Assembly: GCA_934045075.1 (NCBI GenBank)
Contig: OW203724.1
Location: 13,069,473-13,133,472, forward strand
DNA length: 64,000 nucleotides
Reading direction: 5' to 3'
Source: Yponomeuta sedellus
Lineage: Eukaryota; Arthropoda; Insecta; Lepidoptera; Yponomeutidae
In this document: in pieces, positions 21,429 to 31,258 of the stretch
Numbering within the stretch: position 1 is the first letter of the stretch
Layout of the letters: each line of letters begins with the position of its first letter
Translations under genes and position numbers: made by a program
The notes under the pieces: generated by a model
The model's input: only the letters and a program-made list of their open reading frames with translations
What the model was told of the DNA's origin: nothing
Databases searched by the model: none

Positions 21429-23120
21429 CTAATTTTGGCTTTTCCTTTGTCTGTGGCGGCAGTTTAAAGCCGGTGAATCACTTGTTTGTGAGCCCGCTAA
21501 TATTTTAATACTACTACTAGTATCACGGTTGTCATTTTCGCGCGATTGTGTTATAATTCCTATAACTGAGGCAAAGATGTTATAAGCTAATAGACTAGCT
21601 AACTTACGTCGACTGTTTTTGGTGAGGTACACAGTATCTCTTGTCATAAAATAATTCTTAACAAACCTGTTAATGTCAAAAAATAATACGTCACTATGAC
21701 GACATGTCAGATGGTGAATATGCATATTCAGACTATGGATGTCGCCGTTATCCCTTTCAGAAAGGGACTGCGAGTAAGGGAATGCGCAGAAAAATAATTT
21801 TCCCGTCTCTGGTTGGACACCCTTAGCCTGACCATACAAGTCAAATACGTTATTTATGTCAGCTTTTTTGACGCCTCGACTATTACCCACCAATATTATG
21901 TATGTAGTATCCTTTTTGAGCGGATTTTTAAATAACTCTTGTACAATGTCAGTAAAACTTGCGTGGGGATGACATTCATTTAGGACATTCTGCGTAAGTC
22001 TATCATTTAACAAGGCACCTAGTCCTACACCTATCTTATCTGAATAGATGATAGTTTTTCTTTTTATTGAGCAGCTGTGCCCTGAAGGGGCGCATGGACC
22101 GGTGTAGACATGGGTCACTTCTGGCATGCTCGCAGGTGAGCTGGATGTAGGTCGGGCGTTTTCCTCATGGGAACCGGGAAGTTGGGTGATGTGAGGTGGT
22201 GACGCAGGTGGTAAGTGATCCAGTGGTGTCTTGCACGAAGAACATATTGCTGGTGTTTTGTTCGTCAGTGACTCAAACCTGTCCATATTATAAGTTCCTA
22301 TTTCCATTAACTCTGCTGCATACTCATCCATTTCTTTTTGTGCCTCGGTGTACTGTCTTCCTAAGTCATGTAGTGACTCCTCCAAGGCGTGTATGTGAGA
22401 GTGTAAATCTTTTATTTTTCCCTCATAGTCCAGAGAGCGTACCTCATATTCCATTGTGTTGCTCAATAGGTCATTTTGTAAGCTAACATTTAGTTTTTTT
22501 ACACCCATGTATTTAAAAACCTCTGTGTTATTTTTCAACGCTTTGTTTATGCGTCTAATGTGCCTCTTTGCTCGAATGTAGCGCTTTATTCTGTTAGCTC
22601 CTTGCATTGGGACTGAAGACTGAGTAGATCTGGCTGGTACAAAATCATTTGAGGAATTGTCAGTTATTAGTTCGTTGTACAGGGATAATATGTTTTCACT
22701 GTCTCTGTCGAGATTCTGTTGCCGTAGTACTTGGAGTTCTTTATGCGCGTCGGAAAGCTGGTGTTCCAGCAGCTTTATGCGCTGAAGTGCTACTTCGTGC
22801 GTGTCCCGACACTGGTCGTATTTGTGTACAATTCTCTGAAGTTCATCTCGCTGCCCTCGTAAGTCTTCACAGATGATATCCAGTTCGGCGAGATCATTTT
22901 TAAGCTGTGAGTTCTTGTCCACAACTCGTTCAACCTCCAACTCACTCTCCTCACGCTCCTCTAGCAGCTGCTGGCATTGCTGTTTGGAAGCTTGTAATTC
23001 CAGTAGCGCTGTCTTCAAGCGCTGCTCGTTATCACGCGCGGTGTTCTTACGCGTCATCATTGTAGTGTGATTACTGAAATGTAACCGGGGGAAAAACGTC
23101 AGTATTTCCAGAGGAAACAC
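21429..23120 (-). CDS. CR1-like LINE ORF1: coiled-coil and esterase-like protein
   Basis: 563 codons from the first ATG; a better start may be residue 21 or 22 (MMTRKNTARDNEQR), after a hydrophobic leader-like stretch. Residues about 30-135 are heptad-rich (ERLKTALLEL, QLLEEREESELEVE), consistent with a trimeric RNA-binding coiled coil. A second helical block lies at about 215-270. The C-terminal 200 residues (IYSDKIGVGLGALL, ILVGNSRG, VLFFDINRF, DTVYLTKNSRRKLASLLAYN) resemble the SGNH-hydrolase-like domain of CR1-group ORF1 proteins. The catalytic Ser/His are inferred only. It ends TAG, overlapping the ORF2 frame by about 45 bp. Confidence 0.82.
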   Translation of the reverse strand: MFPLEILTFFPRLHFSNHTTMMTRKNTARDNEQRLKTALLELQASKQQCQQLLEEREESELEVERVVDKNSQLKNDLAELDIICEDLRGQRDELQRIVHKYDQCRDTHEVALQRIKLLEHQLSDAHKELQVLRQQNLDRDSENILSLYNELITDNSSNDFVPARSTQSSVPMQGANRIKRYIRAKRHIRRINKALKNNTEVFKYMGVKKLNVSLQNDLLSNTMEYEVRSLDYEGKIKDLHSHIHALEESLHDLGRQYTEAQKEMDEYAAELMEIGTYNMDRFESLTNKTPAICSSCKTPLDHLPPASPPHITQLPGSHEENARPTSSSPASMPEVTHVYTGPCAPSGHSCSIKRKTIIYSDKIGVGLGALLNDRLTQNVLNECHPHASFTDIVQELFKNPLKKDTTYIILVGNSRGVKKADINNVFDLYGQAKGVQPETGKLFFCAFPYSQSLSERDNGDIHSLNMHIHHLTCRHSDVLFFDINRFVKNYFMTRDTVYLTKNSRRKLASLLAYNIFASVIGIITQSRENDNRDTSSSIKILAGSQTSDSPALNCRHRQRKSQN

Positions 23121-23546
23121 ACAGTGGATGCCTATGTACAGTTATGGAGTAATCGATTTATTCAGCTATTATGATTCTACGTTAAGCTTAATCTAAATCT
23201 ATTACTTTCACTATAGGTATTTTCCAAATAGAGGGTTGATTAACAATAATGCAAATTTTCAAAATTTTGCCACTAACGGAAATTTACATTCGTTCTACTA
23301 GTTCTATTGCTTGTGATTAGTATTTGATAAGAAAGAAACACGCTCAATGTAATAAATGTCCCATAAGAACATTATACTCCCCTTAAATATTCCTTTTTAT
23401 CCAATGTTTACAACCAGTACATAACGGTTGTTTGTCGCCGTTCAGCCGTTTCGTCGATCAAGTGAACTACTCATGTAAACACTTGAATAACACTTGTATG
23501 TTTTTAACATCACTTATTTAACATTTAACACTATTACTAATTGAGT

Positions 23547-24992
23547 TTATTTAAGTTTAAGTTTAACATTAGAGTTTAATTTACCCTTTTTGTAAACTGC
23601 GTCAAAGTCGTATTCCGATAAACGTAAGCGCCAGCGTGTGAGCCTACTATTGGTGTCTGTTAGGGACTTAAGCCACTGAAGAGGCTTATGGTCTGTAATA
23701 ACAATGAACCTTTTACCATAGAGGTATGGGCGGAAATGTTTTACAGCCCATACGATGGCAAGCAACTCCTTTTCCGTTACGCTGTACCTGGTTTCAGCGT
23801 CATTGAGGGTCCTGCTAGCGTAAGCCACTGGTTTATCACTGCCGATTGGTCCCTGCGAAAGTACAGCACCAAGGACGAAGTCTGAAGCGTCTGTGGTCAG
23901 GATGTAAGGTTTGTCAGGATCAGGATATTGCAGAATCGGGGCGTTAACTAGAAGCTCCTTACATTTCTGAAAGGCTTCTACGTACTTCTCGTCACTGCTT
24001 GATATAGACCGCTTCTTCTTCAAACGAGCTGTCATGGGTTGAGTGATTTTAGCAAAGTCTTTAATGAACTTTCTGTAATAACCTATAAGACCTAAGAAAC
24101 TCTTTATTTCTGTAGCTGTGCGGGGTAGGGGGTAGTTTAGTATAGCTTTTATTTTGTCATTGTTGGGTTTAAGTCCTTCACTGGTTATATTGTGTCCGAG
24201 GTACAAGACCTCCTTTCTTAAAAATTCGGACTTGTCTAATTGGACTTTGAGGTTAGTTTTTCTTAGTCTCTCAAACACTGTCCTTAATTTGAATAGGTGT
24301 TCCTGTAGGCTGGAAGAGTACACGATTATGTCATCTAAGTACACGAGGCAGTGAATACCCTGTAGACCTCGGAGCACGTTGTCTATTGTCCGTTGGAAGG
24401 TCGCCGGAGCGGTCTTCAAGCCGAAGGGCATACGGGTAAATTCAAAATGTCCTGCTTGGGTCGAAAAGGCTGTCTTCTGGCGGTCTTCCGGAGCTACCTC
24501 CACTTGATGGTATCCACTGGCCAGGTCTAATGTGGTGAAGTAAGTACTTCGCCCTAGCTTGTCAAAAAGATCAGTGATATTCGGTAATGGGTATTTGTCG
24601 TCGATGGTAATCTCATTTAGTTTTTTAAAGTCTATCACTAACCTGTATTTCTTCTCACCTGATGCATCTGCCTTTTTGGGTACCAGGTGCACGGGGGCAC
24701 TCCAGGGAGAGTGCGACTCCTTCACTATGTTGTTCTCTAACATTTTTTCTACTTGCTTATCAATCTCATGGTTAATTACTTGGGGTTGTCTATAAGGGCG
24801 GATAAAGATAGGGTCCTCGTTACGAGTCCTGATGTGGTGTTTAACGTCGTTGGTGAAAGTTAAGGGTAATTTTTCTGAATAAAAAATGTCTTTGAACTCT
24901 TCGCAAAGTTTTTGGATACTTTCCCGTTCCTCGTTGTTCATATGGTCTAAACGCAACTTTCTGAATGATAGTTTTTGCGTAACCGTTTTCAC
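23547..24992 (-). pseudogene. pol: Errantivirus reverse transcriptase and RNase H (interrupted)
   Basis: Copies virus RNA to DNA. RT: a SPWSAPVHLVPKK entry motif, YRLVIDFKKLN, LDLASGYHQ, FEFTRMPFGL, and the active site YLDD at about 218-221. RNase H: TTDASDFVLGAVLS, TEKELLAIVWAVKHFRPYL, ITDHKPLQWL. The native frame runs to 23571; the last residues VKLKLK come from the inserted LINE. The protease-proximal end lost frame near 24,955-24,985, so the first residues here are not joined to the protease. The product should be similar to gypsy/TED pol. Confidence 0.9.
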
Positions 24993-25485
24993 ATTTTACA
25001 ATGGCGCTAGGCATTCTTACGCCGTCACAAAATGAAACATAGTTCAATATAGCGTCACCGTCTTGTAAATCTGTCGGTAAGCTCACTCGTTGTTCACATC
25101 TAGGGGCAAGTTTGATTGTAACACTGGGGTTGTAAATCATTGGGATGGTTGCTGATTTTGTATATAGCAGATTATTTTTCATGTCTATTTTTGCATCAAT
25201 TTGTTTCAGAAGGTCACTACCGATTAAACCATCGTAGCGTCCGTCTACGTCATAAACATAGAATTTATGGAACTCGCAACTGTTAAATGTCGGGAAGAGT
25301 GGTACTTCTATAACTTCACTATGCTGGCTGGACGCGTGAGTGCTTATCACCTCGAACGGTTCGTATTGTTTACAGTTATCGAAGTACTCGCTTGCTTTGG
25401 CTGGGCTAATGAATGAACGCGCGCTACCTGTGTCTATCATGAACCTTGACTGAATTTCAGGTAACTCTACGTAAGGTAACTGCAA
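24841..25485 (-). pseudogene. pol: Errantivirus aspartic protease
   Basis: Retroviral-type protease that would cut Gag and Pol. The active-site motif DTGSARSFI is near residue 18, and the flap/GLIGSDLL segment near 88. The native protease runs to about 24,97x; the last 30 or so residues of this frame (after KCENGYAKT) are out of frame with RT. Upstream the frame continues, open, past the gag stop to about 25,520, in the -1 frame relative to gag. This is the usual arrangement for -1 frameshifting in errantiviruses. Confidence 0.85.
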
Positions 25486-25508
25486 TTTTAGGCTGCAATT
25501 AAGTTCTA

Positions 25509-25925
25509 TTATTTCGGGTTTTTGTTGAAAGCACCTATGTGAAAATCCTCATTAGTCTCGCACTGGTCAACGGGCTCGAGCTCACTTTCGTGGGTTTCGC
25601 CGCTCTCCACATTGTCTGCGTACTCATAGGTGTCGTAGTCATAGTATGGGTTAGGGGCATATAAGTCAATCGTATCACACGTTTCGTCTACCTCGTTAAT
25701 AGCGTTCATGCGAAAGCCTTGGGGTTTCGCCGGGGCGACTGTTCGCATGCTTACGTCGGTATTTACTGGACCTTGGTTCGGTGATGGTCGATAGCCAAAC
25801 TGTTGTTGACCAAACTGGGGTTTATAACCCGTTGTTTGCTGGGTTAATTGGGGCCTAAAGCCAAGAGGCTGTTGGGAAAACTGGGGTTTGTACCCGAATT
25901 GTTGGGGTTGCTGCGCTAACTGGGG
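25509..25925 (-). pseudogene. gag: Errantivirus gag C-terminal part
   Basis: The open frame from about 25,925 to the stop at 25,509 gives a Gln-rich repeat region with units like FGYRP, YKPQF and GFRPQL, then an acidic tail (DLYAPNPYYDYDTYEYADN, ESELEPVD). It is displaced by one frame from the gag N-terminal part, with the break near 25,942-25,955. No CCHC zinc knuckle is present, as in other errantivirus Gags. An A-rich stretch before the stop (near 25,517-25,526) is a candidate slip site toward pol. Confidence 0.8.
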
Positions 25926-26821
25926 TCTATACCCAAATTGTTGGGCGGTAACTGGGGCCTGAACCCTAATTGAGGTCTGTAGCTAAATTGTTGCGGTTGT
26001 TGTGCATGCATTTGTTTACTTTGGGGTATGCCAAACTGAAACCTTTGTTGGGGTTGTTGTAGAGTTTGGGGTTGGTACATAGGCTTTTGTACGTTAGGAG
26101 TTATTTGAGGGATTCCGAACTTAAATCCTTGAGGGTTTTGCGAGAAGAATGGCTTGATGCCCATTTTGTCAAGGAAAGGGTTCTGTGCTACTGGTTGGGG
26201 TCTTGCCTGCAGGCTAGGTACCTTAAGCATTTTGTTCCGAGTATTGTACTGGTACAAGAAGTTCACTTCTTCCAGTACTATACTGAGAGCATCTTCTAGA
26301 GATCGTGAACCTTTCAGGCGCACAATTCGCAGCAGGTCTTCTGGCAGATTATAGAGAAAGACATTCATTGCCATATTATCGTAAATAGTGATTTTACTCG
26401 CGCGAAGGTTAGCGTCCAGTACTCTGTTTACCTTGGCAATCAATGTGCTTCTTACGTATTGTATTCTATTGCAGAAATCGAGATAAGTCTCGCCAGTATT
26501 AATTTTCAGTGTTTCTAATTCAATAGCAATACACTCTTCACTGCGAGGATCACCGAAATGTTGCTCAAGAGCGATTTTAAGCTCTGGCCACGTATCAAGA
26601 TCCTGTCGCTCACTTATCAGAGCTGCGGCTCTTCCAGTCAACTTCGACGTTACGATGTGGAATACATACAAGTCCTGCGCCGGATTGCCTTCTACTCTAC
26701 AGTTATTTATTACATACTCGCACTTTCTAATGAATAAATTAAGTAATTTTTCGTCACCGTCGAATCTGGGGATGACGTCAGCGATTTCGCGAGGAATTTG
26801 CTTAATTTGATCCATTTTCAA
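25916..26821 (-). pseudogene. gag: Errantivirus gag N-terminal part
   Basis: 301 codons. The capsid region starts with ADVIPRFDGDEKLLNLFIRKCE and includes LTGRAAALI, LDTWPELKIALEQHFGDPRSE and YLDFCNRIQYVRS, all typical for Gag of errantiviruses and related Gypsy elements. Residues about 200-300 are Pro/Gln-rich repeats (QPQQRFQFGIPQ). It shifts frame near 25,950 and ends early at 25,916. The start is chosen at ATG 26821, about 440 bp from the primer-binding site; MDQIK two codons later is an alternative. Confidence 0.85.
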
Positions 26822-27263
26822 CTGCTTTAAACTTATCTAACACTGTTCTTAATATTCAAGTTTACTTAAAAACACACTTTTTGTTTAAATTTAATTACCT
26901 ACTTAAAACACAATTTAAAGTTACGTCTTTCTGAAATCAAATAACCCACTTCAATTTTTGGAAATAACGCTATCGATCTCTAGACACATAAATCTAAAAT
27001 GGAATAGGAATGGTTATAGGAGAATGGAATAGCGATAGGGTCTACTCACAGACTGTCCATGTCCCTCCGTTGAGTCTCAGGGCGTCCTCCGAATTCTTGT
27101 ACTATAGGCGACGGAGTAGGGTCACAAATGTAGAGCTCACCCACACAGTCTATGCCACTTTTAGAGAGTCCTTGACTTATTTATTTGGTTCGTATGGATT
27201 TCCGTTTAAAACGTAAGAAAACGTTCGTCGTTTTTCACTTATTTTCAGTTTACGCGACGCGGA
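26822..27263 (-). other. Errantivirus 5' leader
   Basis: Untranslated leader between primer-binding site and gag. It should hold the packaging signal and the splice donor for env RNA. I cannot point to the donor with confidence. Confidence 0.5.
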
Positions 27264-27281
27264 AATCCTACCGGCTGCGCC
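27264..27281 (-). promoter_or_regulatory. Primer-binding site, tRNA-Ser type
   Basis: Minus strand TGGCGCAGCCGGTAGGAT, directly after the 5' LTR. It resembles the TGGCGCAGTCG start expected for pairing with a serine tRNA 3' end, with one mismatch (C for T). The tRNA assignment follows from that match. Confidence 0.75.
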
Positions 27282-27336
27282 AGTCAAGTATTTCGGGAGC
27301 CGGAGGACGTTTTAAAAATACAATTATTTTAATTAA

Positions 27337-29873
27337 CCCTCTGCAACTGACGTGACGTCTGACAGACACCTCAAAAACTATCCGACGCTGCCATGTCGCT
27401 ATTACCCGAGATATCGTTCTGTCTCGCTCGGTACCTTCGTGCGCGAGAGCGCGCTCGTCGCCAGTGCCTTGACGGCCAATCTAGCGTGCGCACGTGTGGA
27501 GAGAGAGCCGTTGGTGTCTAGGAGACGTAAGGTCAGTAACAACTGATGGATCTGGTAGACGTGTGGTCAGTAGAATCGTTATACTTTCATAGAGTCTAAC
27601 ATACTCCATCTCAGTAAAATAAATCTATCCATAGTATTTTATTGTAGTCTCTTTACACATTTCGTTAAGATTTCTAGACCTTATTCATAGTAAAATTATA
27701 ATTTCAGATGGAGCAACGGAGGAAAAGAAAGGCCACTCGGACTACAGCCATGAACGATTCCCAAATCGCAGAATGGTTGGAAAACGAAGAAGGAGAGGAC
27801 TTGAGTGATTTTGACGATACTTCAGCTGACCAGGATTATGTTGTCGAAAATGATATTCACGAAGAGAGTGAAATATCGGCCGGCGAAGAAATTGACGAAG
27901 TTACGGGTGAGTCGAGTGAGAGTATCGTACCTGAAACGGAACCTAATTTGAATCAGAATTGCTACCGAGGGAAAAATGGTTTCGAATGGTCAAAAACAGA
28001 TCTGTCAAGGACGTCGCGAACACCTGCTCGTAATTTCGTTTCTTTGCCCAGGCCAAATGAAAATCAGTTGCAGTTTCCAGGGTACGAAAAGCTGTGGGAG
28101 AAGTATTTCGATAATGAAATAATTGAAAGACTGGTCACTTGCACAAACAAAAAGCTTGAATCCTATCGTCAACGGTTCTCAAACTACGCCAAACATGAGC
28201 TAAAAGCTACTGATGAAGTAGAGATTCGATCTCTGTTTGGCATGCTATACTACTCTTCGGTTTTCAAATGCAATGATGCAGACTCAAATTATTTATTTGC
28301 AACAGACGGGACTGGTCACGAAATATTTCGATGTGTTATGTCAAGATACAGATTTAACACTCTAATAAACTGTTTGAGAACCGATGATATTGATGACCGA
28401 CAAGAACGTTTGAAAACAGACACCCTCGCTGCGATTTCCTCTTTATTTGACAAGTTTATCGAAAACTGTCAAAATATTTACACACCAGGACCCTACACTT
28501 GCATAGACGAAATGTTGCTTGCTTTCAAAGGTCGTTGCAAATTCATTGTATACATGCCAAACAAACCGGCGAAATACGGTATCAAAATATTACTTTTGGT
28601 TGATGCTGAGACATACTATGTGTACAATGCATACATATACTTTGGAAAGGGCGCTGATGGATTTGGACTAACAGAAGCACAGAAAAAGTTAGCTGTACCT
28701 ACACAGTCTGTGCTGCGACTCGTCAAGCCAATTGAAAATACAAATCGAAATATAACGGCCGATAACTGGTTCAGTTCTGTACCCTTAGCTGAACTTTTAC
28801 TAAAAAAGGGCTTAACTTATTTAGGAACTCTGAAAAAAAACAAACGCGAAATTCCTCCCGAGTTTCAGCCAAACAAAATCAGAGCTATCAATAGTTCAGT
28901 CTACGGATTTACAAAAGATCTTACTTTGCTGTCATATGTGCCTAAAAAGGATAAAGCAGTTGTTCTTATTTCTTCATGCCATCAGAGTGCAAGCACTGAT
29001 GAAGAGACCAACAAACCCACGATGATAGTGGATTATAATCACACTAAAGGCGGAGTTGATGAAGTCGACAAGAAATGTGCTATCTACTCTTGCAGTCGTA
29101 AAACACGACGATGGCCACAAGCAATCTTTTATCGTTTACTGGATTTGGCTGGAGTAAACTCATTCGTACTTTACGGACAATGTCAAGGCACAAAGTTGAG
29201 AAGAGGTGACTTTTTACGCAATCTTGCTCGTCAACTGGTGTTGCCGTCATTGAAGCTGAGAGTTTACAACGAAAGGATACCTCGAGAACTACGAATGACC
29301 ATTCGACGTGTTTTAGGGCGCGATTTACCAGCTCCTCCACCTACTGATGAAGCAGGACCCTCATCAGGTCGAAAGCTGTGCCGAGTTTGTCCAGCTAAGC
29401 TAAAGAGACAAACGAGATTCACTTGCTGTTCTTGCTCTAAACCCATATGTCTCCAATGTTCCGAGCAAATTTGTATGGATTGCAAGGGTGACTTTTGAGA
29501 CTGATTTTGAAAAAAGTGTCCTAACGATATTTTTTTGTTTTTATTTTCTTATAGGTTTATGCTAGAAGAAGGCAACAGTTATGTTTATATGGTTAATTTT
29601 ATGGTTTTTGAATTTTTATTTTTGAATTAGCGTGGCTATGCCAAATGTTCCTAAATTGTGATGATAATAAACAAGACTGATTATGAAAAAAACTAAAGGT
29701 TTTATTTAATCTTACAACACCACAAAAAACTAGGTATAGATCACAAAATAACATAAAGAGACCTTTTTGTTAAGTTTCATGCATTTTTTTTAATTATAAG
29801 GTCCTGAAAAAGGTGTCTGACAGACCACACGTCAGTAGAATGTTGACAAAAATGGCACGTCAGTCGCAGAGGG
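27337..29873 (+). mobile_element. piggyBac-type DNA transposon, apparently intact
   Basis: Length 2537 bp, flanked by TTAA (27333-27336 and 29874-29877), the defining target site. Terminal repeats CCCTCTGC(A/G)ACTGACGTG match at 17 of 18 positions. Subterminal inverted repeats of GTCTG(A/T)CAGACACCT lie inside each end. It carries one intact transposase gene on the plus strand and an AATAAA polyadenylation signal near 29,667. It sits in the 5' LTR of the errantivirus and so is younger than it. Confidence 0.95.
27708..29498 (+). CDS. piggyBac-type transposase (DDE_Tnp_1_7)
   Basis: 596 residues, the usual length for the family (about 590). It cuts and reinserts the element at TTAA sites. Acidic N-terminal 80 residues; catalytic core with the Asp triad at D267 (CIDEMLLAF), D352 (ADNWFSS) and D451 (GGVDEVDKK; D442 is the alternative); SRKTRRWPQAIFYRLLD motif; C-terminal Cys-rich RING/PHD-like domain (558-593; CRVC, CCSC, CLQC, CMDC) that binds the element ends in relatives. 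No stop or shift. The ATG directly follows TTTCAG, a possible splice acceptor, and a GTAAGG near 27,526 could be the donor of a 5' UTR intron. Function is inferred from the intact motifs only. Confidence 0.95.
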   Translation: MEQRRKRKATRTTAMNDSQIAEWLENEEGEDLSDFDDTSADQDYVVENDIHEESEISAGEEIDEVTGESSESIVPETEPNLNQNCYRGKNGFEWSKTDLSRTSRTPARNFVSLPRPNENQLQFPGYEKLWEKYFDNEIIERLVTCTNKKLESYRQRFSNYAKHELKATDEVEIRSLFGMLYYSSVFKCNDADSNYLFATDGTGHEIFRCVMSRYRFNTLINCLRTDDIDDRQERLKTDTLAAISSLFDKFIENCQNIYTPGPYTCIDEMLLAFKGRCKFIVYMPNKPAKYGIKILLLVDAETYYVYNAYIYFGKGADGFGLTEAQKKLAVPTQSVLRLVKPIENTNRNITADNWFSSVPLAELLLKKGLTYLGTLKKNKREIPPEFQPNKIRAINSSVYGFTKDLTLLSYVPKKDKAVVLISSCHQSASTDEETNKPTMIVDYNHTKGGVDEVDKKCAIYSCSRKTRRWPQAIFYRLLDLAGVNSFVLYGQCQGTKLRRGDFLRNLARQLVLPSLKLRVYNERIPRELRMTIRRVLGRDLPAPPPTDEAGPSSGRKLCRVCPAKLKRQTRFTCCSCSKPICLQCSEQICMDCKGDF

Positions 29874-30052
29874 TTAATTACATTTATTGACTTTACCATG
29901 GTTGTATTCAGACTAAAAATCATCAACTTAAACTAACTGCCCTGAGCACCGCAAGTACTCAGGCTTATCTGCATCCGTCTGCCAACTCAGCGTCTGGGCT
30001 CTGGGAAAATAGAGCTGACTCCGGGTTTAGAGGCTGGGTCGCCAGGCGTAAC

Positions 30053-30340
30053 AAGGTTGCCAACACAATGTAAATATATACATGAAATACACAATAGAAA
30101 TAAACATGAAAATTCGTTTCTAAGATTTATGCAGGCAGGTTAATCGTTCGAAATATGAACATAATAATCCTTTATAGGTTTTGTAAACGTTTCGACAATA
30201 AGATCACTAAGCTTGCCAGAAATGCCTTTCAGAAATGCTTTGTGCCGAAAGTGCTACTATAACAACAAAGATTATTTAGACGAAAAAGATGTTTGTAATT
30301 AAAGTTCAGTGCATGAGCTCAAGGTTTTAGAAAAATGTTT
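30053..30340. other. No feature recognised
   Basis: AT-rich flank of the errantivirus. It does not continue the LINE fragment found at the left flank. Confidence 0.35.
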
Positions 30341-30480
30341 AAGATAAGATAAGAATATTCTTTATTGTACACTGGAAAAATAACAAATACAAAATAATTA
30401 CAAATATACATAGTACAATTGGCGGCCTTATTGCTAAAAGCAATTTCTTCCAGACAACCTTACTATGGAAAGTTGCTGAA
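30340..30480 (-). repeat. LINE 3'-end fragment (J-tail family)
   Basis: AAGATAAGATAAGAATATTC, then TTTATTGTACAC and TTGGCGGCCTTATTGCTAAA, and TTCTTCCAGACAACC. The same order recurs at 46605-46690 and 57838-57970. On the minus strand it is a LINE-like 3' end with a TCTTA microsatellite tail. The parent LINE is not in the window. Confidence 0.65.
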
Positions 30481-30769
30481 GGAAATTAGAATTATTAATT
30501 GGAAATTATTTAAAAAAAACAAAATACACTTTAACAGTTAAAATTATTAAACTAATATTTTATTGCTACTTACAATTAATTAATTTACCGCAACTTCTTC
30601 CGCAATCCTTCGCTAGGCTCGTATTCGTCGATTCGAACAGGCAATAATTTCCGTTCTTCTGACAGAGACGTCAACACCGAAACTCAGATGTTATCGCCGA
30701 GGTCAGGTATAATGAAATTGCTGTTTAGTTGTTTGCGTCGTTAGCAGCCCTTCGATAAGGCTGATTATA

Positions 30770-31110
30770 GGCTATTTGACAGGTTTCTGAAAACCAATTC
30801 AGATTTTTTTTTGGTGTTTAATAAATGCTCAGAAAGTGATAAGTTTTAAATATTTAGTGTATTTTTTCTTAAAAAAACATATTTTTATGTAGCCTATTAA
30901 CAATCCACTGCAGAGCACAGGTCTTCTTTCAGAGAGAGAAGCAAATAAAAATTTATTTTTAAAATAAGCTGCCAAAACGCCATCTTGAGCAATATGGCGT
31001 CGCACAGAAATTAGTGACTTCACTGGTCAGTAAACACACACGTCAAGTCAATTTTCGGGTTCTAGGATGGCTGATATTTACTAACCTATGACGTCATAAT
31101 AGATTTGACC
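30770..31110. repeat. Decayed copy of MITE family M59
   Basis: Starts TAGGCTATTTGACAGGTTTC and includes an AATATGGCGTCGCACAG segment. Both also occur, in opposite orientation, in the complete MITE at 59189-59637. A second LINE/SINE-like block (CACTGCAGAGCACAGGTCTT) is embedded near 30,908. The right end is not clear. Confidence 0.6.
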
Positions 31111-31258
31111 AACCCTTGCCGTTTTCGTTAAAATTGCTACAGATACAAAATTGTCAAGTTTTATCCAGTTTCTTGCATAAACGATTAATTTTTTTTTTAA
31201 ATCCATCAAATCGGCTTTAAAACTCATAATTGATATAAATGTATATACATACATAACC

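Larger units (their letters stand above)
17991..23566 (-). mobile_element. CR1-like non-LTR retrotransposon, full-length, nested in pol
   Basis: Length 5576 bp, inserted on the minus strand into the errantivirus pol gene. The target duplication is CATT (17987-17990 and 23567-23570). The 3' end is four copies of AATTG, a microsatellite tail as in CR1-group LINEs that lack poly(A). It has a 5' UTR of about 450-500 bp, ORF1 with coiled coil and esterase-like domain, ORF2 with endonuclease and RT, and a 613-bp 3' UTR. Both ORFs are open. The assignment to CR1 (possibly the Daphne branch) rests on the ORF1 esterase-like domain and the RT motifs, and was not tested by phylogeny. Confidence 0.9.
14398..30052 (-). 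mobile_element. Errantivirus (TED/gypsy-type endogenous retrovirus), nested host
   Basis: This is an LTR retroelement on the minus strand in the order LTR, primer site, gag, protease-RT-RNase H-integrase, env, polypurine tract, LTR. Without its two inserts it would be about 7.5 kb, normal for the group. The LTRs differ at one aligned position (14459 against 29884), which suggests recent insertion. Frame breaks lie in gag (near 25,950), between protease and RT (near 24,970) and in integrase (near 16,695), so this copy should not make a full Gag-Pol. A CR1-like LINE interrupts pol and a piggyBac element interrupts the 5' LTR. No target duplication is visible: on the plus strand the left flank ends AGAT and the right flank starts AAGG. 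Confidence 0.93.
27282..30052 (-). repeat. Errantivirus 5' LTR, split by piggyBac
   Basis: The two LTR pieces, 27282-27336 and 29878-30052, join at one TTAA to give 230 bp matching the left LTR except at 29884. The outer end lacks the final T of the other LTR and shows no target duplication. Confidence 0.9.

Noticed and set aside
29080..29485. Minus-strand open frames within the transposase
   Set aside because: Antisense shadows of the piggyBac transposase.
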